Source: Takakia lepidozioides (lineage: Eukaryota > Streptophyta > Takakiopsida > Takakiales > Takakiaceae). From it: a stretch of 64,000 nt of DNA. The notes beneath the pieces were generated by a model. The model was not told the DNA's origin, searched no databases, and worked only from the letters and a program-made list of their open reading frames with translations. The position numbers were made by a program, and so were the translations under genes. How positions within the stretch are numbered: position 1 is the stretch's first letter; the number at the start of each line of letters is the position of its first letter. Shown here piece by piece: positions 22,052-32,323 of the stretch. The stretch is taken from assembly GCA_030704615.1 (NCBI GenBank), contig CM060732.1, forward strand, positions 622,001-686,000, read 5' to 3'.

Positions 22052-23640
22052 GTGCCACTAGTTGCTGGGGAAAGTGCCGGTACGAGCACTAGCGATACTA
22101 ACGGATATACGAGACGAGGTGTGCGGTTTAGGCCACCTTCACCTCCTGTGTCTTCTACGAAAGGTTCTGATTCGGATTGTGAATCAGAAAGACTCACACC
22201 GGCGGTGCAAGTTGTTTCTTTGCCATTGTTGTGGGACACGATGGAGGAGATGTATGGAGCCACCAAGGGGCCACGAAGGTACTCTGGGGCGGTGGGCACC
22301 ATTGAGTTGGATGATTTTATCCAAGAGTTTGATAGTTGGTGTGACTTGCAGCAAATGCGCAATCCACAACTGTTTACGCCTTTCATGGCATGGAAGGGGC
22401 TGTTTCAGCACCTTGAGGGGCCGCCCATGGATGATTACCATGAGTTTAGGCGGGGGCACGATGTTGAGATCGAGGTGTAGAGGATGTACTGGTCACCCGA
22501 CTATGTCTCCATCACTAGAGGCACTAAAGGCACAAGGGCAGCAGCCACACCGGCAGCTGCACTAGCAGCAGCAGCAGCTATAACAGCAGCTTCCATGAGC
22601 AGTAGTGGGACTAGTGGTACAGCAACTACGACGGCCACCCAAGCTACTGCTGCACCAGCACCAGTGGCGGTGCCTACCTTCAACCCTGTTGTGGAGTTCT
22701 TCGAAGAGTTGAGAAGGAACTACCAAGGGGTGAGGACAAAGAAGTTGAGGAGCTTGCAAGAATTCCAACGGAAGCCTACTGAGAGCTTGAGGGAGGCTTT
22801 CACTCGCATGAGGCGCTTGATTAATGTAACCCAAGGGGTTACGGAGGCTTAGGCAGTCCAGTTCTGGTACGGGATATTGGACAAGGAGCTGAGGAGAAGG
22901 GTGCGGGATGCAACTCTCCTACAAGCGGCCCAACCCACCTTAGCAAATGTGTTTTTGCTGGCAGAGCGGATAGAGCTCAACATGGTGGAGGAACGAGTGG
23001 TCATGGTGGGATTTGCTAAGGAGGCACCACGGGGTAGTGGTGCTCCTAGCTAGCCACTACCTCAACGTGCTCAAGGCAGCAAGGGGGCTCAGGTGAAGCC
23101 CATGGAAGGGCAGAGAGGACCTCAGATGCAGGGGTCTCTCCCCTCATTTGCTGGCCAACAACGGGCGGATGTGGTGTGCTGGACACGTGGAGGACCCCAT
23201 GTCAAGAAGGATTGCCTAGAGGGAGGCAATGGTTTGGCACCGGCACAGCCTGCACAAGTGCAGTGTGGGCATTGTGGCAGGTACGGGCATGGAGAGGCCC
23301 AGTGCTATGGTTTGCACCCTGAGTTGTGCCCAGGCCAGTTCCAAAGGAAGAATGGTGGTCGGGGGCGAGGTGGAGCAGCCCAGAGAGGACGAGGTGGCCA
23401 GGCACAAGGTGCAGGCCAAGGGCAGGCTCAACATGGCCAAGGACGTGGAGGTCAGGGTGGTGACCAAGGCATGGCCAACCGGCTTCAGCAGCTAGAGCAG
23501 AGGCTCGCTGCCATGGCCACAGCTCAGGTGGTACCGGCTCCAAGGCTGGATGGTCCACCTCCTGCTCCTGAGGGAGGAGACTTAGGAGGCATGGGATTCA
23601 TGTACGGGGCAGCACTACCACTACCACTATGGGTGGGGCA
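22052..23640 (+). pseudogene. gag: Gag of DNMT-Gypsy A with zinc knuckles
   Basis: Capsid-like protein highly similar to copy B gag: TRRGVRFRPPSPP, PLLWDTMEEMYGATKGPRR, LDDFIQEFDSWCDLQQM, FQELRRNYQGVRT-type motifs. Zinc knuckles follow: CGHCGRYGHGEAQC is intact, while the first has become CWTRGGPHVKKDC (second Cys lost). In-frame stops: TAG near 22479 where copy B has TGG, TAG near 22851 where copy B has CAG, and TAG at about 23052. The tail is a Gly/Arg/Gln-rich RNA-binding segment. Confidence 0.75.
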
Positions 23641-24182
23641 GCACTACCACTGGTGAGGGGTGCCACTACCACTACCACTGTGGGTGGGGCACCATTACCA
23701 CTAGTGCCGGGCAGTACTACCACTACCACTATGTGCGGGGCAGGACTACCACTAGTGCAAGTGGAGTCAGCTGCGGCAGTGACTCGAGGAGCAGCACGAG
23801 TTCCTGAGCCACGGGGTGCGGAGGTGGAGTTGGATCCACAGCGTGGGGAGGCAAGCCGTCAGGCCAGGCTTCCTCAGTCATTTACATTGGCGGAGACAGT
23901 GTCGACGCCATCCATGGCACCTAGTTCCCACCCGACTATTACCGAGGCGGAGGTTACTATGCCATTGGGGAGAGCTACACGGGCAGCACCACTACCTAGT
24001 GTTGCCAAGGCTACGGCAGCTAGTGTGCTGCTGGGGGTGGCCACAACTATGTGCCAGGCTCCATTGTTCTCGGCTACCATGATTGCGACGCCGGGGGTAA
24101 GACCAGCTGAGGTGTTCAGGCTGGCAGCAACACTCTGTGAGAGTGGGGAGGTTACTTCATTTTTAGCGGAGCAGCTGCCAGG

Positions 24183-24704
24183 TTGATGGAGCTGTCAGCT
24201 AGGCCAGCCATTGAGCGCGCCATGGTGACACCTGGAGTTGTCATGTTAGACAACCCGGATGGCATTTTCTGTTTGAGTGGACCAGCAGGCAAGAGGTACC
24301 GGCCACTGCGGGTCTTGTTGGACTCGGGAGCTCAGCCATTGATGATGGGCAGAGCTGCTATTACAGGCTTGGGCCTCACGGAGGCGGATATGGAGCCGTG
24401 CCCTTTCCAGATACAGACATCTCTGGGAGGATCAGAGCAGGCTCGGGGCATGACACGGCGTGAGTTGGCTATCAGACTACAGCTGGATCATCCTATAGAT
24501 GGCTCAGTGATGAGAGCCAAGGCCATTGTGACAGACGCGGTCTTGTACGATGTCATTGTTGGTGGGGCAGTGTTGTACCCCATGGGCTTCACCCTGGATT
24601 TTTGGGCGGAGTCAGCTTCCTATAGGCCTGAATGGCAGTCAGGGGAGGGCCAGCGTGTGCAGCTCCCTGTGACGTTCATAGGAGGAGTTGCGGTTGCCCA
24701 GTGA
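24183..24704 (+). pseudogene. Aspartic protease of DNMT-Gypsy A
   Basis: Retropepsin-like domain with VLLDSGAQPLMMG (catalytic D-S-G) and the family block LGGSEQARGMTRRELAIRL. Nearly identical to copy B at 43130-43500. The preceding region (23650-24180) is low-complexity and frame-shifted. After 24704 two further TAG codons (24886 and near 24918) replace CAG and TGG of copy B. Confidence 0.75.
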
Positions 24705-24984
24705 GGCAAGATGCCAACACTGGCAGCATTCACAACTGCAGTGACTTGGCTTGGAGAGTTGTTGGATGGCAACACTCATTCAGAGGATGTGTCACCTCCG
24801 GGAGAGCAGGATGACATGTATGGTAAGGCGGAGTTGCCTGCCATGGTTGCTCACACTCCATTGTGGGGCTCGAGCAAGGATTTGTAGCGGGTTGCTGATT
24901 GTCGTGTGCAACAAGCCTAGGTAGAGGCTTTTGTACCGTCAAGAGAGGAGGACAGTGCGGGCACAGACTTACACAGGGTTGTGG

Positions 24985-25370
24985 ACACAGAATCAGAAAA
25001 CCACAGTGGTAAGTCGGCACAGACTTCCCTGTTTGCACATGGGAAGTTTGCACACACGCAAACGTGGTTGGGCACAGTCAGAGCACGACACTGACAAGTC
25101 GGCACAGACTTCCATGTGACAGAGAAGGACGAGAAGGCTGTACAGAGTTGCACTGGGTTTGGGGAACAGTATAGTAATAGCACAGTGGTAAGTCGGCACA
25201 GACTTCCCTGTCTGCACTCCCGGAGCATTGCCATGGGAAGTCGGTGCAGACTTAAAGAGGTGGCTGGACACACTGTCAAAATAGCCAATGCGAAGTCGGT
25301 GCAGACTTCCCTATCACGCACCAGGCATGCATGATGCCGGAGGTGGGAAGTCGGCACAGACTCCCCGAGC
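24985..25370. repeat. Palindrome cluster, AAGTCGG type, part 1
   Basis: Six imperfect dyads of form GAAGTCGGCACAGACTTC or AAGTCGGTGCAGACTT at about 25012, 25099, 25189, 25237, 25290 and 25347. They begin where the homology of DNMT-Gypsy A ends. The class is shared with 26805-27003. Confidence 0.75.
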
Positions 25371-25619
25371 ACCCATTCTGGCGGTGACAGTCCACCCATC
25401 ATCTGCTCACGTTAGCAACCGCAAAAGCAATGGATATAGTAGTGGTGACTTTGGCACCTGCATTCTTACCTCCCTCATGAATGACCTAAGCTGGGCATAC
25501 CGGTATGTCCACCACGAAAGCTAGCTATCTAGGGCGGGAATATCTTCTTCAGTTGCCGCTCCCGATGATATCCACCATGTTCTGATTGGCATGAATGCTA
25601 TCTCGGCTTCTGTTGCTGT

Positions 25620-27386
25620 GGCGGCCGACCTCCACTATCCACACAATTTAATGTGTGCCGCTTGAAAGTTTGGCCGAATGAGATCCTTGGTATGCCTCTG
25701 AAAACTCTGTCCCCAATGAAATCCGCAAGTTCTCTCCCTACCTGGCATAGGGTTCCCGCCACCATAAACATTTCGAACCGCCGCCCAGTTCGCATTCGCA
25801 TTGTCCGCCATGAATCCTCTAAAATGCGGTGGTCTATTTCTTGCTCGGACCATCTGGTCATTGATGCTCTCCCACATAATCATTTGAGATGGTGTGTCTT
25901 CCGACTTCATCTCGCGAATGGCGATGGTCATGAGCTTCCTGTAGTTGGGCTCGTACACATGGCAGGCCATTGTGCTCCATCCATTTATTCGTTTGACATT
26001 GTCGAACATCACCCAGCTATTTTCCAAAGGTCCGCCAACATTCATCATATCCACGAGATGCACCCCGGATGCCGGCCCATCAGTTGATATCTTGAAGACA
26101 AAGCACCGTTGATGCTCGTTTGCTTGCCCGGGAAATCTGCTGGAATGGATATACTCATACCCACACATAGACTTCATTTGCTTCAAGCTGGTCATTTCGT
26201 CACCCCGGCCTGTCTGTGATTTCATTTTGTTGATGGTACTCTTGTTTGTCGGGCTGCCAAATGCTTCAACTGCATCCAGTAGAGCCTCGAACTCCTCACT
26301 ATCAGTTTGCATCTTTCGCCCCCATTGGCCGACATAATATGCTGCATGACAATGGTCTGCGCCGCATTCAGCTCCACAGCTTTTGGTCGTGCCGATGGAG
26401 ACCTGATGAGCTCCTCTCTCAATACCTCCTTTGCACGCGCAACAGCTTCTCTGGATGCGCCTGTGGCACTCCTATGGGTGTGGCATCCCACATGGACTGC
26501 ACAACGTGTCATAACAGGAGGTCCGCAGACGTAAAACATCTTCGCCAGACAAGCCTCCATACAGGTAGGAGGTTGGTTGCAAATGGAGCAGACAAACGTC
26601 CTCCCGGTACTGTAATTTGTGCTTGAAATTTGGTATCCGACGTCCCCAGCCACAAAGTGTCGTTGTGATACCTCTCCCTCACAAATAACGGGCAAGTCGC
26701 CCGTATGCATTTCAAACTCCCAACACAGTTCACATATCTGCAACACACGGCGTCATGGAGAAATTCAGTGAAGTGGGATGACAAACTCATCTTGGTGCTG
26801 TTTGGGAAATCGGCACAGACTTCTCCAAGGACTTACATGAATCTTGATATTGCAGTAAAATGTCATAGTGCCGCAAGATACCAATGTACACGCGAGAAAT
26901 CGGTGCCGACTTCTCCAATAAGGTCGCACATTCTGAAATTGCAGAGCATTCTCATAATACCTTAATTCATTCGAAGATACACACGAGAAATCGGCACAGA
27001 CTTCAGGAAGGATGAGAGAGAGCAACAAATCTGACTGCCGTGTCTTTCCTGTCTAGCAACTGCAATTTCAGATTTGTAGTTTTTGATATAGTCCATGGGT
27101 TTCCGTCATATTTCCGGTCCATGCCTTCCAGCTGGCCCGCTGCACTGGTGTTTTCTGTCGGCGGCAACTCTTACACAATGTCCCCATCTACTCTTCTGGG
27201 TAAATGGTTCATCTTCACTATTTGAACACTGTGAAAGTTGATCCTTGAAAGCTCGTTGTGGGATGTGGTGCTGGTGCGTGTCGATCGGCTTTTACTCACC
27301 CATCCCTTCGCTATCCGAGGTGGAAACTCCAAGATAGAAGAGTTGGATATCTCTAAGCACTCAGCCCGCTCAGAACAATCAGTCAT
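25620..27386 (-). pseudogene. PM-4 Mutator-like transposase, N-terminal and DDE part
   Basis: Third transposase copy. It starts with HLPRRVDGDIV, a TAA, then ELPP and GMDRKYDGNPW (the HDGHPWC region with Cys changed to Thr). The next exon (26760-26600) has CVGSLKCIRATC in one frame, then FVCSICNQPPTC...MFYVC...CHTHRS in another. The core 26312-25635 is open for 225 residues with MFDNVKRINGWSTMACHVYEP and GFMADNANANWAAV...ERTCGFHW. It stops at about 25635, so the third catalytic residue and SWIM finger are lost. The palindromes at 26805-27003 lie in its intron. Confidence 0.7.
26805..27003. repeat. Palindrome cluster, AAGTCGG type, part 2
   Basis: Three units, GAAATCGGCACAGACTTCT at about 26807, GAAATCGGTGCCGACTTCT at about 26900 and GAAATCGGCACAGACTTC at about 26987. 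They sit between two coding segments of the PM-4 transposase, in a presumed intron. Confidence 0.7.
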
Positions 27387-27904
27387 GACCTGCAGCTAGT
27401 GAATCATGGTTGTGCTTCCTATTTGTATTCCTTCTTGCCTTCATGTTATCAATTTACCTTACCGTGTATACTGAAGCATCAGATTGCTTCAGTATCTACT
27501 AAGTTCCAATTAATCATGCATTCATTCCACAGCTTCTCTCGTGTCTCTCTACACAGTATGTTTGTATCGATTCAGTATCGGATTAAGATTAATCATGTAT
27601 CATGCCTATGCCATGGTGTCTCTAATCTACCCTACTGTATAATTTTACAACTTGCATGAATTAAGCCTCAATCAAGTCATCATCTCATCTTCACTGTTTC
27701 CACTCTCCGTTACGTCTCCTCCTTTCCTGAACAAGTCGCACTCCTCAAGAAGTGATCCCCTTCCTGTTGCCGCTCTGCCTAATCTACCCGCAAGCTGTTC
27801 TAACCACCTAACTAACTAACCGTCACCCTTGAAGTAACACGTTCCCTCTACAGATGTCATTCCCACACAGTCGTTCCTTGTCAATGATAACTGTTCCTCA
27901 TGTA
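27387..27904. other. No gene recognised upstream of PM-4
   Basis: AT-richer sequence upstream of the PM-4 transposase start. The short open frames show no motif. It may contain its promoter. Confidence 0.35.
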
Positions 27905-28110
27905 CTGTGACAGGCTGTATCAAGCTGTGCCGAGCTGTGACTGGCTGTGTAAAGTTGTGTCGGGTTGCAACTGGCTGTGGGAAGCTGTGTCGGGCTGTAA
28001 CTGGCTGTGTGAAGCTGTGTCGGGCTGTGACTGGCTGTGCGAAGCTGTGTCGGGCTGTGTAAAGCTGTGTCTGGATGTGATAGACTGTGACGAGCTGTCT
28101 AACCCCCCTA
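27905..28110. repeat. 10-bp minisatellite (GCTGTGnnnG)
   Basis: About twenty tandem units of roughly ten bases, such as GCTGTGTCGG, GCTGTGACTG and GCTGTGTAAA, in two alternating forms. A shorter array with the same unit lies at 32505-32590. Both arrays are downstream (on the minus strand) of retroelement coding sequence. Confidence 0.75.
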
Positions 28111-28218
28111 AAGCCTGCGCCTGCCACCCCTAAGGCTCCTGTTGGTCTCAGTCTGCGCAAAAATTAAGGGTACCCCACAGAACCCGTAAAAGCGTCTAAG
28201 TCCCAAGCAGCCCTCTAA

Positions 28219-28237
28219 CATTACCCCTCCCCCTCTC
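28219..28237 (-). other. Possible polypurine tract
   Basis: On the minus strand AGAGGGGGAGGGG lies just after the ORF ending at 28252 and is followed by TAATGTTAGAGGG. Such a tract primes plus-strand DNA synthesis at the 3' LTR border of retrotransposons. No matching LTR pair was found. Confidence 0.4.
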
Positions 28238-28251
28238 AAAAAGCCGTGTCC

Positions 28252-31200
28252 TCACGGTTTACTGTTTGGGATTAGCAAACCTTTGTGAGCGAGCACCTTC
28301 TGTCGGTGAGAGTCTCGTGAAGGACTCCATGTGCGAGCCTGAGTCCTGTCACTGGCTGATGGAGATGATTGAGCACTACCTGGAAATGTTTGACCCTCCT
28401 TTGGCTGATAACGAGGTAACCTCTCAGGCATAGGAGATCCCCATCGTTTCTTCTTTGCCATCTGAAGTGCATAGTCCTCTGCAATGTCAAAAGAGTCCTC
28501 TAAAGAAACAGTAGTATCAGAATCCTCGTCCCCCCTGAGGTGTTTTAACGGCCGAACTTTAAGTGGCTTCTCGGGAATCCTGCGTGGCATACAATGTGGG
28601 CCCACCATGTCTGGAAGTTTAAACTGTACGACTTGCTGTAAGCGCTTGCAAGCAAAATTAGTGAACGCCCTAAACTCCTTAGATGTATAGGTGAGAGGTG
28701 TGCCAATGACTTTGGAACAGTGTAAGTATTTCCAGGCTTCATGTCCCTTAAAGAAAATATCCTCAGGGCCGAATTTTTGTGTTGCCAAATTGTTCCAAGC
28801 CGAATTAAACCATGAACGAAGTTGGGAATCCTTCTGCATCATAACTCTTGCATCATATAGGTACATATGAGGTGGCACTGAAGGTAAGACCCAATGATCC
28901 CCACTGGAATAACTCGGAAATCGTGATTGCATCTTCTGCTGCTCAATGTGATAACGTGCCATAAAACAAGCAACATAGTATAATCCACAGCCCATGACAA
29001 TACTAGATACCTCCTTGGTCTTGGTATAGATGTACCCATGTACAACCTGGAAGACAATTAATTCCTTCAGCATGGTATCTGCCTCAGACCAGTACCTTGC
29101 AAAGTGATGATCCTCAATGGGTCGATTGTTTGGAAGAACCTTAGTCCGAGTTGCCACTGGCAACCAAATGCGCATGATCTGGTAGTAATGTGCCAACGAC
29201 TGCGGAGGACTAAATTCCTTCCAAGCCAAATCCAGCACAATGGGAATTTGGTTGAATGACATAATCATAGCCCGACTGTACTCCAGTGCAGCAGGAGTCC
29301 TAGGTGGGTTAAAAGCAATATCCCCCCATACCTCAGGCTGTGGTTTGGCTGTAGTAGCAACAGGGTCAGCTACCAGCACAGGCACCTGCTGTGGTATTGG
29401 TACCACTGACCCTTCTACCACTGGCATCTCCTGCACCCCCTGCGAAGAAGACTGAAAAATTAGAGTCCTGGCATGTAAATAAGTAACCATCAGCTGCTCC
29501 TCAGGAACAAAGACTCTCTTGTCAATATTTGAACTCAGGTCATCCACTTGAGTCTGCAGGCCTTCCACATCCTCCTGTAGCTCCGCTATCCTACTATAGA
29601 CATTGTCTATAGTAGTTGTGGCAACGTTCTGCACCTGCAATCTGAGTTCATTCATCTCGCCCTGGGTGAGCTTCCTTGGTGCTTTGCCTTCTACCGGCCC
29701 TTGTGCTAACCAGACCTGCATAAGGTGGTTATCCACCAAGTCCTGTGTGACACCCCTGAGAGTCTGCTCCTTCGTGAGTCTGTACACATCTAACTGCTAC
29801 TGTAAAGCCTCCATGCGCTTTGCATGAGGTTCAACCAGGCCCGCATAGGCAGCAGCCTGATTATTGGCTTCCTTCCAAGCCTTGTTAGCCACAGAGAGTT
29901 CATTTCTATTGACCATGACTGTTTGTTGCAACTCCAGGATGTACCTCTCCTAGTCAGCCTCAACCTGTTTGTACTGTTGGAAAGTATTCTCATTGCGACA
30001 GATTGTAGCCTGCAAATCAACAATGAGTTTCCCTTGCTCTATTATCTCAGCTTCTACCATCATACTTCTCTCCCCTTGTCTGTTAACTTCTAATGCAGTT
30101 TGCTCTAGAGCAATTGTGAGTGTAGCACATTGTATGGTCATCCTCTGATGTACTGCCTCCAACTCTGTATGTAGTACGTTCACTTCTTGCAACTTGCCCT
30201 CATGCTTCACCTGCAATTGGTATAACTGTTGCTTATGTGCTTCATGCAACTGGTCCTGCTTGAGACCTACTTCAATCAAATGTCCCTTAGCCAACTGCAA
30301 GGCAGCCTTTGTGTCCTCCAACTCTTGCTGTAACTTGAGATTGATCTCCTCATCTACCTTGTTAGCATACTCAGTGGCAATTCGAGTCTCAAACTCCTTC
30401 GCATGGCCTGCTGGGGGTCATCATGGTGAACTTGCTGTTGTTCTCCCTGATCCTCCACAGTGTGATGCTTCACCAACCATTCAGGCCATTGCCCCACCAG
30501 ATCCTCTTCCTGAACCACCTCATCCTCCGCAGGTGCTGCAGTGTCCTTATATTCTACCCCTGGTACCTCCGTCACAAGTGTGGGTATTACATGCACAGTA
30601 GGGATTTCCCTGGACAAACTCTGCACCTCTGGTACCACTGATTCCCTGACCAAGCCAGAGTTTTCATAGAGAAGGTCACCCTTCTCAATTTCTGCCACGA
30701 CCTGCTCTATAGTGGGAATGTCCAACCCTTCTCTTTCCAGAGCAATATGCTCTGGCGGAACAACATGTACTAACTGAGGTACCTCTGAGACAACCGATTC
30801 AACTGACTATGATGGCTGTGGTACCAAAGTGACTTCTTCTTCCCTCTCCAAAGGTCGTGCTTTTAGTAATAACAGCCCTTTGTGCTGCTGTGCCCCATCC
30901 TGCACAAAAGCTTGGGAAACATCATCTTGCGGCTTTCTTGAAGCCAATGGATCCGCCACTACAGTCATACCCCTCTTCTGTCTCTTAGACAAGTGTTGCT
31001 CTGCCAATCCACCCTCACTATGTGAAGAACCCTGCTCCTCCATTGCAGTGGTTGCTGCCTCAAACACTCCCATCTCCTTACGTTCTCGCGCATCAAGTAT
31101 GCAAGAGTCAAGAATGATCTGAGCAATGACTGGGCCAGACACGATGATCGGAGACTTAGCAGCAGTGCCCTGTAACCTCTTAATCTCTTCCACTAGACCA

Positions 31201-31514
31201 TTGTACATTAACTCTGCCCAAGCTACATCCTCTCCTCGCAAGGCTTTCAGTATCTCCTCTGTGAATGACCTGCTCAAATACTGTTGGTTCTGTTTCATGG
31301 CAAACATAACGTTCAGTATTTGGCCAACATCCCTGAGCCCTGGGTACTCGGCTTTGGTGCAAGCGTAACCTTGAGTCTTAAAGAAACTCCCTTCTTGGAA
31401 CAGATTCCCTATCTGCAATCTTGCCCTGTGCTCATCCACATCCACATGACCCGATGGCAATTCGAACAATTGTTGCAGGTACTGGGGAGTAATTTCTATA
31501 TCTACTCCCCTCAC
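28252..31514 (-). pseudogene. Large gag-like coiled-coil protein, three TAG stops
   Basis: One long minus-strand reading frame of about 1,090 codons, starting MRGVDIEITPQYLQQLFEL. It is broken by TAG codons at about 30805, 29953 and 29797 and one frame change near 30400. The N-terminal part is helical. The middle (30321-29800) is a strong coiled coil rich in Gln/Glu/Leu. The last 511 codons are open and contain a globular part (WKEFSPPQSLAHYYQIMRIW, HCSKVIGTPLTYTSKEFRAF) and a basic, proline-rich tail. I do not recognise the family. A polypurine tract just downstream suggests the gag of an LTR element without pol. A transposon-derived host gene is the alternative. Confidence 0.5.
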
Positions 31515-32323
31515 CTGGGTTACTCCGTCCTAGGCTCAAAGTTATGAAGAAATTGAAGCATATACTACCGATGATGCAAGGACCAGTCCTTGCGTAGCAG
31601 CCCCTCCAATCGCAACTCCCTCAGCAGCTGCACTGCCTGCGGTGTAGCAATTGTTTGCTTCTGCAGTATCATGGTGCTCTTCACCCTGATATCCTCCATT
31701 CCCCTCACTCTCTTCATTCTAGACAAACAAAAAGGCCTTGTTTGAAACAGCTAAAGAAAAGCTTGCAGGGCACATAGCATAAAGGTATGGTTGGCACATA
31801 ATGGAATGGGTAAGTGCGTGTAAGCCCGTGGGGCTTGCAAGTATCGAGTGAGAGAGAATGTACTCTCAACCCGTCCGTCCTTGTGCCACTGCGTGAGAAG
31901 TAAAGTGAGCGTGTAACCTGTAATATCCGCCATAGCTACAAAGCTATAGCTTTGATTGCCTCTCCTGCCGAGACGCTGGTTATTCGGAGCCACCCCGACT
32001 CTCGCGCTCATAACCCTGCTAATTTCTTGCTCTTGTTTCTTGGAGGAAACCACCTGCATGTAATTCTCGCTCGTGATTGGCTGTTGCCTCCTTGGGTAAC
32101 TTCTTAATTTAACTCCCCTCAGTGGACTTTTCCCCCTGGAATGTCTATTAGGATAGCACATGCGGCAAAGATCCCCCTTTTCTGTACTCGTAAAGGGTTC
32201 CGTTACCCTTGCCCTGAATGCATTAATGGGCCCACAAATAGTTTGGGTTGATGTACCGGGTAGGTACTTTGACGGCCCAATTTGTCTTCTTGCATGATGA
32301 CACCCGCTTTTGCAATACATGCA
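31515..32323. other. No gene recognised; leader or LTR debris
   Basis: Lies upstream of the coiled-coil pseudogene and downstream of the G2 integrase. No convincing motif. It may contain the 5' leader or LTR of the 28252-31514 element. Confidence 0.3.

Larger units (their letters stand above)
19460..24950 (+). mobile_element. DNMT-Gypsy family copy A, truncated
   Basis: Same family as 37354-49120. It has a 5' LTR (TGTCAAGTT..., 19460 to about 19850), a long leader, gag and protease, and is cut at about 24950, just before the place where copy B carries its DNA methyltransferase. Shared leader sequence (CTTGTGTTTGGATCCCC, TTTGTGTGGGCGCTTG) occurs at 21690-21760 and 40690-40770. Several in-frame stops show it is old. 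It lies between PM-5 and PM-4 fragments. Confidence 0.75.

Noticed and set aside
27905-28110. Cys/Trp-rich repeat protein encoded by the minisatellite
   Set aside because: The periodic peptide results from a 10-base tandem repeat and has no start context or conservation.
28252-31514. TAG reassigned as a sense codon
   Set aside because: TAG ends intact domains precisely (PHD finger at 48331-48333, PM-1 transposase at 17507-17509), and relatives show CAG or TGG at the premature sites, so mutation explains it.
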